Below are positions 35,549 through 45,829 of a DNA stretch of 64,000 bases, piece after piece. The first letter of the stretch is position 1; the number at the start of each line of letters is the position of its first letter. A program made the translations under genes and the position numbers. The notes under the pieces were generated by a model. The model saw nothing but the letters and a program-made list of their open reading frames with translations, made no database searches and was not told the origin of the DNA. Source of the stretch: Plectosphaerella cucumerina (lineage: Eukaryota; Ascomycota; Sordariomycetes; Glomerellales; Plectosphaerellaceae); assembly GCA_020746995.1 (NCBI GenBank), contig JAGPXD010000002.1:2542001-2606000 (forward strand). The letters run 5' to 3'.

Positions 35549-37057
35549 GCCATGAGCCACAATTTGGAGTGAGAATTTCCATACCCTGGGTATCATGAGG
35601 GAGACGCGTACTTGGAGGATGGCATGACATTTTGGTTGCATCTCTATCCTGAACGGGTAGAACCATGACTAGAGGATCTCGGACATTGTATATACTTCAT
35701 CCAAGCTTGAGCTCACCGTTCTTCTTCTTGCTCGGGTCCTGCTCTGCGCCCGACGTGAGCATGGTACCAACATGCAGCTGTCATTTTCCAAGAAATCCCC
35801 AGGCGACCAGGGGGGCCGGCTTGCTCCCCCGCACCGTCGGGTGGTCTGAGGTGTTCCCCGCGAACCCATGATAAGCATGCGGGGTGGTCCCTGACGAGGC
35901 CAATGATGGCCCCTGAAAGCCGACGACCCCCTGAACTCGCTTGGGTCGACTTTAGGCTCTTCAGCATCCTACCAGGAGCGGAATAAACTAGAGAGAAGCG
36001 GTGGAGGGATGGAAGCTCGATGATGAAGTTAGCTCTGGAGGAAGGATGAAAATTCGGAGCGGCGTTCCGTGACAACGTGCTGACCCTACTCGCATCCTTT
36101 GCCCGTCACGTTTCTCGCGTAAGAACCACGAGCATGGTGTGCCTGAACACGTGGGCGAGAGTACTGGGAACTTCCTTTCTCGTATTCAGTTCGTCTTGCC
36201 CTTTACTACCCGGCCTCCACTTTCCCCTCGTCTTTGAAAATGCCGGCAAGGCGGATAGAAGAGGCGGCATGGGTTCGATCCGACGGATCGAGAGCATGGA
36301 GGGCTTCGTTCCGGTGCGGGGCAGATTCCGACAGGGAGGGGCAGAGGTGCAGCTTGCATTCTGCACGTTCTATTGCAGTGTGTCCTTTGAGAACATTTTG
36401 GTCCGCAGCTTCGTGTTACGAGGAAGACCCTGTCCCTGGCAGAGGCGAGGATGAGGGAGAGGGGGGTTCTCAGGTGGATCTGGGAGGATCCGGATCGTCG
36501 CTGTACGGTGGATGTCACGATCTTGGTGCCTCGTGCTCTGTCTCCATGATCCGGATCCTTGGGTTAAATGGCACCTACCCTTGATTACCTTCTGGCCGGG
36601 GTTCAAAATGAAGAAGCCGGGCTGCCATAAAAGCCGTCGGGCTCTGGAGGCGTCGGGTGTCGGCTAGATCGAGCGTGGTCATCGCGTGGCGGCCGGCGAA
36701 CCCAGCCGGGAGGGGCGCTGCCTTTCCGACGCCACGGGCTGAATATCCTTGTTAGACTGGTTCATGTCCACGCTGAACCGTGGAAGGGGCGCCTTTGGTT
36801 CATCCGGTCTCTGGACAGGAGGGTCTTCCCGCCAGGTTGGATGAATGTCTTGAATCTGCGGCTAATGTTAGTTTAGCGTCGCTGTCATCGAGCAAGTAAC
36901 TTTGTGTCTCCAATGGAGTAAATCTGGGAATCAGGCGTGATAGATGATCAAAAGATGATTGTAAAATAGCTCCCAGTCTCATTAGCTGTCCATCGTCAGG
37001 TTTGCCCAACACCAGAAAACTCCTCATCCCTGCCGGTATCCTCTCATTCAAATGTCA
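35549..37057. other. Intergenic region between convergent genes
   Basis: About 1.5 kb between the GH31 gene (plus) and the GH3-GNAT gene (minus), unusually long for convergent neighbours. Short frames of up to 125 codons (36077-36454) have no recognisable motif. No RNA gene, transposon end or long repeat was found by eye. Confidence 0.5.
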
Positions 37058-40000
37058 TCATGCCAAATCAGCCCACTGTGATGAAGTCAGTACTGTTCAC
37101 AGGTCCAAGGGGGTCTGATGTAACCTACAGCCTCGGGAGTGTTTGTGATCTCCTCGAAACACTGTAGCACTTCAAAGCCCATGGCCAACACGTGCTCGTA
37201 TGCTTCGTCCTGGACCTGCGTGGTGTTAGTCAAAACGCAAAGGGTAAACATAATCCTGTTGAACTTGCCCAGCTGAGCACCGTCTTGGCAGACTTGTGCG
37301 CCTTGTTTTGCCTTGTGCCCATTAGCACTAGCCCCTGAAGGACTAGCACGGACTGCGAGGAAGACGCGACAACGGGAGCTACCACACCGCCCACATCCCC
37401 CTCGCGCGAGGCAATAGCCGGGACGTAAGTCGCCAGGGGGCTACCGGGGCTGCAGATGACAACAGTCCCAAGAAGGGCGTCGTTATCGGCCCTCTTGGCC
37501 CTGACGATGCCGCACGCCTTGCCCTCCTGGAACGCGGCGCGGTAGAGCTCGACAGTCTCAGGGTTCGCATGTCTCTCAACATGAGTGAGAACGCGCTCGG
37601 CGTCAGAATTATCCAGCCCATGGATCAGGTCGAAGCTCAGGCCGCCCCGCTGGATACTCTGCAGCAGGCCCTCTGGCACCGCCCAGGTAGAGAGGTCGTT
37701 GATGGCCAGGTCGGTCAGACGCTTGGGAAATTGGACGTCCCAGCCGTTGTTGGCGAACCAGGTGCTCGTGGAGCCCTCGTCGACAGGAACACCGAGGAAG
37801 ACGCCCGGGAAGCAGGTGCCGAGCTGCAGCTTCTTGACGTTGCGCTTGGTGATGAGGTGACGGAGAGCCCTGCGGTGGAGCGAGCGGCCGATGGAGGCAT
37901 CACGCTTGGTGGGGTCGACGAGGATGGCGCCTAGGATACCGGTGCGACCGATGGAGTAGGTGGCTGCGAAGCCGAAAAGGGCATGTGTGCTGCTGTTCCG
38001 GACGACGAAGTGCGCCTCGTCGATGTGAGCGTTGAGTAGCTCGAATGAGGCGGCGGTGGCGCTGTCTAGGTTGCCGGGGTTCGTCGTGTTGGCGCGGGCC
38101 ATGGTCTGGATGAGCTCCTGCAGGCTCGTCGCGTCGCGATCGCGGTCGTAGTCTTCAACGATCCAGTGGCGATGGGCCTTGAGTGCTTTCTTGGTTTTAC
38201 GGAGGGTGCCGGGGAGGCTGCCGTTGGGCACGAACTCGCCGCAGAGGGCGCGCACAAGGGCGTGCATAGCGTTCTCGGTGAAGTCAAAGGTACAGATGTA
38301 GGTGCCTATCGTCTTGTCCAGGGCAAAGTCGTAGGGAGAGCTGACGGCCACGACGATGACGTTCTTCTTTTGGCCTCGAGTGCGTAACATGGCGCACATC
38401 ATTTCGACGTGCTTAGTGAAGCCAGACTGGTAGAGGTTGCGGTTGGCGTCCGCTGTCACGATGATGATGGTAGATGCCCGATGGATCAGATTCTCATGGA
38501 CTGCTAATCGTCAGTAACCTTTCATAGTGGCCAAAAGGTGAAAACTTACCTGGCCGGACGCCGTTGGCGGTATAGCTGGTATGGAGCAGCTTCCCATTGC
38601 GAGCTCGAGCCAATGATCGGCCAAATTCTCGGAAGACGCCTTCGCCACTCATGATGGAGCTCCTGTCACGGTGAGCCCACTGATCATGGTTGGTTGGGGC
38701 CGACCCCTGAGCCTCTTTGGCCTGTAGCAAACTCTTTGTGAGCGACGAGGCGGGCAGGGGCTTGACGAGGGGGGTGAGCAGGAGTAGCTCCTCGTCCTTG
38801 TGCATAGACTTTGTGAGCGGGAGCTGCTGGTCTCTGTCTCTGATGACAGTTATGGAGTCGTTGTAGGCTTGGTGGGAGAGGGAGACGTGGGAGGGGCGAA
38901 GCTTTGTGAGGAGCGATATGCCCGGTGGGTTGAGGGCCTGCTGCCACGATGTGCAGGTGGACTTGAGGCGGATCATGCGGTTGAGTGACTTCTGAATGCG
39001 TGCCTTCGTAATGATGCCGTTGTCGATGCCGAGCTTCAAGCCTTTTATGGCCTCGAGCTGGACGTCGTAGCACCGGCAGAGTAGGACCAGGTCACAGCCG
39101 GCCTCGACGGCCATAACAACACCGTTCTGAACGCCAATGTCGTGGCTAAGGGCCTGCATCTCGAGACACTCTGAGATGGCCACTCCGTCAAAGCCCAGCT
39201 CACCACGTAGGAGCTCGTCGACGACCTGCTCCGACAGACAGGCGTGGGCAACGTTCATGGACGGGTTGGATATGCCACAACCTCCGACGAACATGCCGTC
39301 AAGCTTCCCCGTGGCGATGGCGTTTCTGAATGGCACCAGCGCGCTCAGACTGAGCTCCTCCAGGGTTTGTGTGATGATTGGGATGTCCAGGCTCGAGCCC
39401 AGGAAGTCGAGATTCCCGTAGGAAGGGAAGTGCTTCCCGCAGGTGGCCAGGCCAGCATCCTTGATGCCTCGCATCGCGGCGATGCCGTACTGGGAGACCT
39501 CCTGTGGGTCATCGCCTGTGGCTCGCACACCAAGGGGCTGATACCTGGCGTTGGATAGAACATCGAGAACGGGACCGAGCATCATGTTGACGCCGCATGC
39601 GCCGACGGCAGCGGCGGTGGCCTTGTTGACCTCGTACGCCATCTCGGCCCTGCCGGTGGCGGCGATACCCATGGCGCTGGGGAACTGGCTGACATAGTCC
39701 TCGTCAAAAAGACTATTGACGCCGCCGTTCTCCTGGTCCAGGGCAATAAGCAGGGGCTGGGGATGGCCGGCATTGTGGGCTATGGTCTGAAGCTCTTGCA
39801 CGAGCAAGGCCATCTCATGGGCGGCTGTGGGTGGTTCAGCTGGGTCCTGGGGCCGGGCTTCAGGAAGGCTCACACTTGAGGTTCTTGGCCGTCAGAATGA
39901 TAGAGCCGAGATTATGGTCCTCGATGAGGCTCCGGATCTGGGGCGTGACCTCGGTGCCATCCCAGCCCATGAGCAGCATCTGTCCGATGGCCCTGAAGTC

Positions 40001-40137
40001 ATGTCAGTGAAAAGAGAACAGGGTCAAGGGGCCGCGACCAGGGTGACATACCAGTCCAGGTCCTCCCACACGGGGTCTGCTTTGACATCGCCATTGGTGG
40101 TGGCACTGATGCTGGGGTTGACTGTGTTGGGATACAT
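37058..40137 (-). CDS. nag3: GH3 beta-N-acetylglucosaminidase fused to a C-terminal GNAT acetyltransferase domain
   Basis: Proposed exons: 40137-40052, 39992-39874, 39824-38550, 38500-37281, 37215-37129 and 37075-37058, product about 934 aa. The first four joins are firm; they give DWAIGQMLLMGWDGTEVTPQIRSLIED and NLKSAHEMALLVQELQ. The last two introns are inferred from branch sites and family C-termini. The GH3 part (to about residue 540) has ALDQENGGVN, CGKHFPSYGNLDF and FDGVAISECLEM. The last contains Glu (about residue 287) where most GH3 N-acetylglucosaminidases have Asp. The C-terminal 350 residues contain GNAT-like repeats (FGFAATYS...GILGAILVDPTKRDASIGRSLHRRAL; CFPGVFLGVPVD). No signal peptide. 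By family knowledge (Trichoderma nag3) it cleaves GlcNAc oligomers for the catabolic pathway. It is divergent from dac1. Confidence 0.85.
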
Positions 40138-41471
40138 TGCTACGGGCCTCCGAGACGGGCCGGGGCGGCGTGCATGATACTTGTCGAGGTTAGATGTGTC
40201 CAGGGGTCGCAGATCCCTGCGTCGGCGGACGTGTGCGTGCTTCGGTGACGAGTCGTGGTCGTTGACGTGCCGTGAGGAGTGGGGGGTCCTTGACGTTGAC
40301 CTGGCGAAGCTTCGAGTGGCCATTTGTGGCCGAACGCGCCGGACGTGGGCGCGCGGGACGAGGCGACTGCCAGACTGGAGGAGGTCGGGGGCCACGGCGG
40401 GAGCGGAGGCGGGGGCGGCCGACCGAGCCGTGCGCGTTGATTGGCTTGGTGGCATCCCTTGGCTCAGCAGTGCGGGGCTTGTCTGACAAAGGTTGAGGGG
40501 CAGGTGCGACCAGCTGTCCTCATGTCCAATTCCGGCGATGTCCAGGTCGGGTCGGAGACAAAACATGCCAGGTGAAATTTCGGTGTTGTCGGAGAGGAAT
40601 TGTCGACTGGAGATCTATTCTAGAGTCCCTTCACTACTGGGAGCTAATCTTCCCTGCTATCCCAGCATGCATGCCATAGCCTTGGTATCGGGGGCATCCA
40701 GTTCGCCGGGGCACAAGGCGGGGAAACAGACACTGCCTGGACTGCCCACCTCAGGCCCCTGCCACGGGTTTGACTGCCCCCCACCACACTGTGCTACAGT
40801 GGACGCTGGCCCAAGCTCCAGCGGGTGCCCCGCCTGTCAACTTCCAAGTTCGCCCCCCAACTTCTGATATTGAACATGCGACGTTACATGGTCGAATCTT
40901 GACCAGTACAACGTCGACGACACTGTACTCCACCGTCCACAACGACGAACATCACAAAAGATACCTGTATGGGACGTCCGACACCCCCGGTCAGATGCTA
41001 CAGTGTACCCTCCCGAGTCAGTGGGCTCAAGGCATCGTAGGATCACTGCCGCCACATTACCACTGGCAGTCTGGCACCGACGGGCAATCGATGGAACCAG
41101 CGCCCCCCTCGACCGACTCTGCATGAGATCGCCGGTGACCGGCTCGATGAGATGGGATGAGAGAACGCTGCACAGTGACAGCAGTCGGCCCACATGCCAC
41201 CCAACGGCACTGCTCCATCCGGTAATCGCGGCTCCCTGTACTGCTCTGCCCGTCCCTGCCAGTGCCCGTCGGAGCGGAGTTCTCTCGCCGCAACAGCACC
41301 ACCGCCGACGCCGACGGGCATATCAGTGACGACACGCCCGCCTCTCTCGGTGCCGCCCTTATCATGAATCCATGGAGTCGCCACGAGAAAGCAGACCAAC
41401 AGCCAACACCAGGCAAAGGACAAGAGACTCCATCACATAACCCTTCCACATCCAACCAGGCACCACCCATC
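40138..41471. promoter_or_regulatory. Divergent promoter region of nag3 and dac1
   Basis: About 1.3 kb between two GlcNAc-pathway genes, so joint control is likely. A CACAAAA core occurs near 40956-40963 and fits the core of the Ndt80/XprG-type recognition element (CRCAAA). This is relevant because an Ndt80-family regulator is encoded at 56.5 kb, but a single short match proves little. Two CTACAGTG octamers (near 40792 and 40998) are also present. No gene is supported here. Confidence 0.4.
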
Positions 41472-42910
41472 ATGCCCATCGCCCTCTCCCCCACACGGCC
41501 GAAGAACGGCATCACCCGGTTCACAAACTGCCGCCTCGTCAAGGGCGATGACCTTGTCAAGGAGGATCTCTGGGTCAGCTCCCGGACCGGCAAGATCATC
41601 TCCAGCCAGTCAACCTTCTTCGACGAGCTCACACTGCCGGATGAGTCGATCGACCTGGGCGGCCGCATCGTGTCGCCGGGCATGATCGATGTCCAGCTCA
41701 ACGGTGCCTTTGGCTTCAACTTTTCCTCGCTCCTCGAGGACCCGACGCAATACGGGAAGAAGGTCGCCGACGTGAACCGGCGCCTGGTGACAACGGGAGT
41801 CACGTCCTATAGCCCCACGCTCACAAGCCAGCAGCCCGAGCTGTATCAAAAGGTACCTGGCATCGACAACTCCGGATTCGATGCAAATGAATGCTAACAA
41901 CCACCAGGTCCTGCCTCACCTTGGCCCCTCCGGTCGTCCGGGATACTTTGAGAACGGCGCAGAGTCGCTTGGCGCCCATGTCGAGGGACCCTTCCTCAAC
42001 CCCACCAAGAACGGCATTCACAACAAGGACGTTCTGCTGCAGGCCGAGACATTTGAGGACATTGAGAGGTGCTACGGCGTCGAGAACCTCACATCCACAG
42101 ACGGCAGGCCCAGCGCGATCCGAAAGATCACCGTCGCCCCCGAGCGCGGCCAGATGCTGAGCCTCATCCCTGAGCTGCGCGCCAGGGGCATCGTGTGCTC
42201 CATCGGCCACACCGAGGCCACCTACGAGGAGGCCTCAGCTGCCGTCGACGCCGGCGCAACCATGATCACGCACCTCTTCAACGCAATGCGACCCCTGCAC
42301 CACCGCAACCCTGGCGTGTTTGGCGTCCTGGGGACCACAGCTACCACAGCCGCGGCAGCAGGCCCGTCTCTGCCCTACTTTGGAATCATCGCTGATGGCA
42401 TCCACCTGCACCCGACGACGGTCAACATTGCCTTCAACACGCACCCGGACGGCTTCATCCTCGTCACCGACGCCATGCACCTGCTTGGCCTACCTGATGG
42501 GGCCTACGAGTGGACCAACGGCGATACGGTGAGCAGTATCACAAAGGTTGGCCCGACGCTTCTGCTGGAGGGCACCGATACCATTGCCGGGAGGTGAGTT
42601 CTTCTCTCTGTCACATTCCCTAAAGTCCTTCTTCTAACGGTACGATAGCTCCATCACCCTCATCGAATGCGTCAACAACTTCCTCAAGTGGTCAGGCACC
42701 ACGATCCCCAAGGCCCTCAAATCAGTCACGGCGTCACCAGCAGCCATGCTCGAAATGGGAGATGTCAAGGGTACGCTGGACTCGGGCGCGGACGCCGACC
42801 TGGTCATCTTCTCCGAGGTGGAGAGTGAGGGCGCCACACAGCTGGTCATTGACGAGGTGTGGAAGTTTGGCACGAGGGTGCACCGCCGCGAGGAGGGTGT
42901 GTCGCCTTGA
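41472..42910 (+). CDS. dac1: N-acetylglucosamine-6-phosphate deacetylase
   Basis: Three exons: 41472-41852, 41908-42593 and 42649-42910, product 442 aa. It begins MPIALSPTRPKNGITRFTN. Upstream in-frame ATGs exist, but this one matches the family N-terminus. Metal-dependent amidohydrolase motifs in order are VSPGMIDVQLNGAFG, HVEGPFLNPTKNGIH (metal Glu), SIGHTEATY (metal His), THLFNAMRPLHHRNPG, ADGIHLHP and VTDAMHLLGLPDG with the catalytic Asp. By family knowledge it turns GlcNAc-6-P into GlcN-6-P plus acetate, between the kinase (62-63.8 kb) and the deaminase (58.7-60 kb) encoded in this window. It appears intact. Intron 2 (GTGAGT...GATAG) and intron 1 (GTACCT...CACCAG) close in phase. Confidence 0.94.
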
Positions 42911-43045
42911 CAGCATGAGGTAGATGATTATTGAATTAGAGCAAGTCAAGACATTTGATAAGAATGTGAAGCGCGTGCGGTGAAAGGCAAAATAGGGCAA
43001 CGGCCGGCTTGGCTTAGCGGGTGCGGCGGAAAGGAGGAGAGCTGC

Positions 43046-43200
43046 AAAAGACCCCCTCCGGGCATCCTGTTATACAGGAATCCGGAGGGGTAGAAATCCA
43101 CACTGTTGCGTGTAGTTTTACTTGATCAGTAGGGGAATCGAACCCCCTCGCCGTGCCAATGATAAACCAGAATCATCACCGTTAAGCTACGGTCGCGTTG
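43046..43200 (-). ncRNA. Candidate RNA polymerase III transcript (A box, B box, terminal hairpin, T-run)
   Basis: On the minus strand an A box TAGCTTAACGG (43189-43179) and a B box GGTTCGATTCC (43144-43134) match the tRNA-type consensus perfectly. Their starts are 45 nt apart, as in an intronless tRNA. The flanks do not make a tRNA: the 7 nt before the A box cannot pair with the 7 nt after the T-arm-like hairpin, and no D stem forms. Downstream are a 6-bp hairpin (CTACAC/GTGTGG, about 43094-43112) and a strong two-part hairpin (43090-43053, 9 bp plus 5 bp). The first run of four Ts after the B box follows it directly (43049-43046), the usual Pol III stop. A transcript of about 150 nt is inferred. 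Alternatives are a tRNA pseudogene or tRNA-derived SINE copy. Confidence 0.5.
43053..43090 (-). terminator. Strong imperfect inverted repeat next to a T-run
   Basis: Arms CCCCTCCGG and CCGGAGGGG pair perfectly. Inside, CCTGT/ACAGG continue the helix after a small internal loop, leaving a 3-nt apical loop. On the minus strand it is followed within about 3 nt by TTTT. Confidence 0.7.
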
Positions 43201-43948
43201 GGACATCGGCGGCTGATGGAAGGTACGGAAAGTCGAGGGGTTATGAGGGAAGGTACGCGTTGCATGCGTGTTCCTTTGGCTTCTGAAGCAACTTCAAGTC
43301 AGGTGGATCTCCGACAACCCCTTGGACAAGTCCCCTTCGGCGCCATCCATGGCAGCAGCGCCTGAAAGACGAAGCCTATCGGAGGAAATCGAGTCTCGCT
43401 TCCCCCGCAAAACTTACCAAAGGGTCGGGCCTGGTTCACGTCGTGGTTGAGACAGCTGATTGTGGGGTCCCCGCCCCCTATCTTCCCTCGTCCCTCCACC
43501 GCAAGGTCGTCGCCATCTCAAGACGCTTGGAAACATCAACCCAATGACTCGTCGAGCGACCTCGCCCAGACTACAGTCTAGCGTGACTCTCCGCACCGAC
43601 GCCGGCGTCCCTAATCTGGGGTTTACCGTGCTAATCTCTGTCAGGGGCCCTGACCGCTGTGTTCGGCTTCTCCCGACCTGCGCGGGCAGCTGGTCTCGGG
43701 GGGCTAGTTTATACCTGTCTCCAACCAACTGCGATGACGGCCTGCCGACACTCGCCCTGGCGTACGGTGATACACCAACCCCTCGCGATGGCCATAGTCG
43801 CGGGATTGCTGTCGACCTAGGGATAACATGGGGCCTTAAAGGTCAAGCTGGAGATGTAGACTGGTGTCTCCTCGTCGATCCGCAAGGCTGAGGGCCATCT
43901 CCCTGCCTCATCGACAATCACCGCGACTGCGACATCACGACTTTCAAG
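43201..43948. other. Intergenic region upstream of the transporter pseudogene
   Basis: About 750 bases. Short frames on both strands are not supported. No start codon or upstream exon for the transporter could be identified here. Confidence 0.4.
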
Positions 43949-45224
43949 TTGGGCCTCAAAGAAACCACTCTCAGCAAAGTACATCCGGAACATCAAGGCG
44001 TCTCCGAGACCCCTAATTGCCAACAAGCACCTCATCACCACCTCTCTGCTCTTCGCTCTCGGTGGTATTCCGCTCTGTTAGTTACCTTCCTCTACTTGCC
44101 CATCGTCCTCGTCGCTAACCCCTTGTCCTTAAGCTGGGACCAGGGCTTCTCCGCCACCATCCCCTCGCTCCCCGGCTTCCAGCATGCCTTTGGTCCAAGC
44201 TCAGCCACCAGCCCCAAGCAGATCGCCGACTTCGTCTCTCTCGTCTATGTCGGTGCCGACGTCGGCTCAGCCCTGACATACTTCATCAATGACCGCTGGG
44301 GCCGCCTCTGGGCCATGCGCCTGTATGCCGCCATCTGGATCCTCGGCCAGCTCATCGCCGTGGCGTCGTCAGGCAACCTCTCCGCAATGTATGTCGGCCA
44401 CATCGTCGCTGGTCTTGGCATTGGCCCCCTGACTGTCATCGGTCCCATCGCCCTTACCGAGATCGCCCCCGTCGAGACCAGAGGCCTCATCACCTCATGC
44501 TTCACCGTCGTCTTGCTCCTGTCCCTGACCGTTGCCGCCTTTGTCGTTCTCGGCTGCTTCAGCTTGGCCCCTTCGAACTTGCAGTGGCGCATCCCCTTCT
44601 TCGCGCCCACGATTGTCACGGCTATCGTTATCGGCCTTAGCTTCTTCGTCCAGAAGAGCCCCCGGTGGCTGTTCCTCGTCGGCCGCGAACAGGAGAGCAC
44701 CGATACCCTCGTCAAGCTCAGGGGTCTCCCGCTCGACCACCCTCGTATTCAATACGAGCTTCAGGAGATCTGGAGATCAGGAGATCGATCGCCAAGGAGC
44801 AGGCTGTCTATGGCGACGCCTCCACTTGCTCCTTCAAGGGCCTGCGCGCCGCCTTCACCCAGTGCTTCCACTTGCTGTTCTTCTTCGGCGTCAACAAGAG
44901 GATGCCCTCTCTCCTCGAGAGTACTAACCGCTGGGGTGCTTTCCTGTTCTTCGCGGGATGGTGTTTTATGGCCCTTCTCTACGTCTTCTTCGTCGTCCCG
45001 GAGACGGCGGGCGTGGACCTCGAGAAGATCGATGCCCTCTTCGAAGGTCCCTGATGGAACCAGTACAAGAGAATCAAGACTATGGCTCGCAGCCCGGATG
45101 TCATTGAGTCCGTTGACTCTCGGTAAGTTCGGGCCTCGCTTCCCTGCAAAGATGGCAGTCACTAACAGCCTGATGACGCAGCGAGAGCGCCGAGATCAAC
45201 GATTCAACCTACAATAAGGTCTAA
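43949..45224 (+). pseudogene. MFS sugar transporter, broken
   Basis: From about 44020 the frame encodes the first half of a sugar-porter-type MFS protein: membrane helices (YSALLVTFLYLPIVLVANPL, VSLVYVGADVGSALTYF), the loop NDRWGRLWAMR, GLGIGPLTVIGPIALTEIAP and SPRWLFLVGR before the central loop. At 44764-44786 three copies of an 8-bp unit (GGAGATCN) put the rest out of frame; two copies would keep it. The frame then continues IAKEQAVYGD but jumps from about TM7 (FHLLFFFGVN) to the last helices (GAFLFFAGWCFMALLYVFFVVPETAGVDLEKID), so roughly 120-180 residues are missing. A TGA (45052-45054) replaces the usual Trp after LFEGP. A last intron (45123-45181) and tail ending at TAA 45222-45224 are still recognisable. 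No in-frame ATG precedes the homologous part. Confidence 0.8.
44764..44786 (+). repeat. 8-bp tandem repeat (three units) causing a frameshift
   Basis: GGAGATC occurs at 44764-44770, 44772-44778 and 44780-44786, each separated by one base. The number of units decides the reading frame of the transporter remnant. Removing one unit joins QEI to RSIAKEQ in frame. Confidence 0.85.
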
Positions 45225-45829
45225 AGAGACGGACGACCCGGGATATCGCATATCAAGGGGCTTATTTTCTATTTGCGTGTGTAATCGGAAGGGCCTGCGA
45301 TCTTTCGACGGGAAGCGGAGTAGGATGGGTAGATGGACGGATGACTGGAATGCTGACCTACTACTACTACTTTCTCCCAGTCCTGGTGGCTCTCCGGATA
45401 CAATGCCCCAGGTCACCGTGGTCATTCGATCACAAATTTGTCGTTTGATTCCTTCCAGACTGGTTACGGTGTCCAAGTCTCTGACCCAGAGACTCCTCTG
45501 GCAAAATCGTAAAAGCGGGATAGCTTCATCGCACGACCTCCTGACATCATGTACTCTCGATCACTGACACATCTTCAGTGAACGAGCCAGAACCTACTTT
45601 CCGCCAATGTTCCGTCGGCTGCCAGTAATCCGCGATCTGAAGTGCGCCTCTACTGGAAACTACCTAGCTCCGTCCGCCACGGAGGGTGTGTCGATATCTT
45701 CCCGACTGCTTCTCCCGGCCCCGCCGCCTCCACATATTCCCCCCCTCCGCTCCGTTCCCCGACACTTGCCGTTCCCTAATCTCTGCCATCTCCAACACCA
45801 GACCAAACGCTCTTCGTCAGCGGCCAACC
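45225..45829. other. Intergenic region upstream of a Zn2Cys6 regulator
   Basis: About 600 bases. The CT-rich stretch from about 45700 to 45829 is typical of the promoter/leader zone before a fungal start codon. No other feature recognised. Confidence 0.5.

Noticed and set aside
33452..35641. 729-codon minus-strand open frame
   Set aside because: It lies exactly antisense to the GH31 coding exon, which has clear catalytic motifs. Strong codon bias explains the open opposite strand.
43134..43200. Ordinary tRNA on the minus strand
   Set aside because: A and B boxes and a T-arm-like hairpin are present, but acceptor and D stems do not pair and the region between the anticodon-like and T-arm-like hairpins is too long. 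Kept only as a candidate Pol III RNA.
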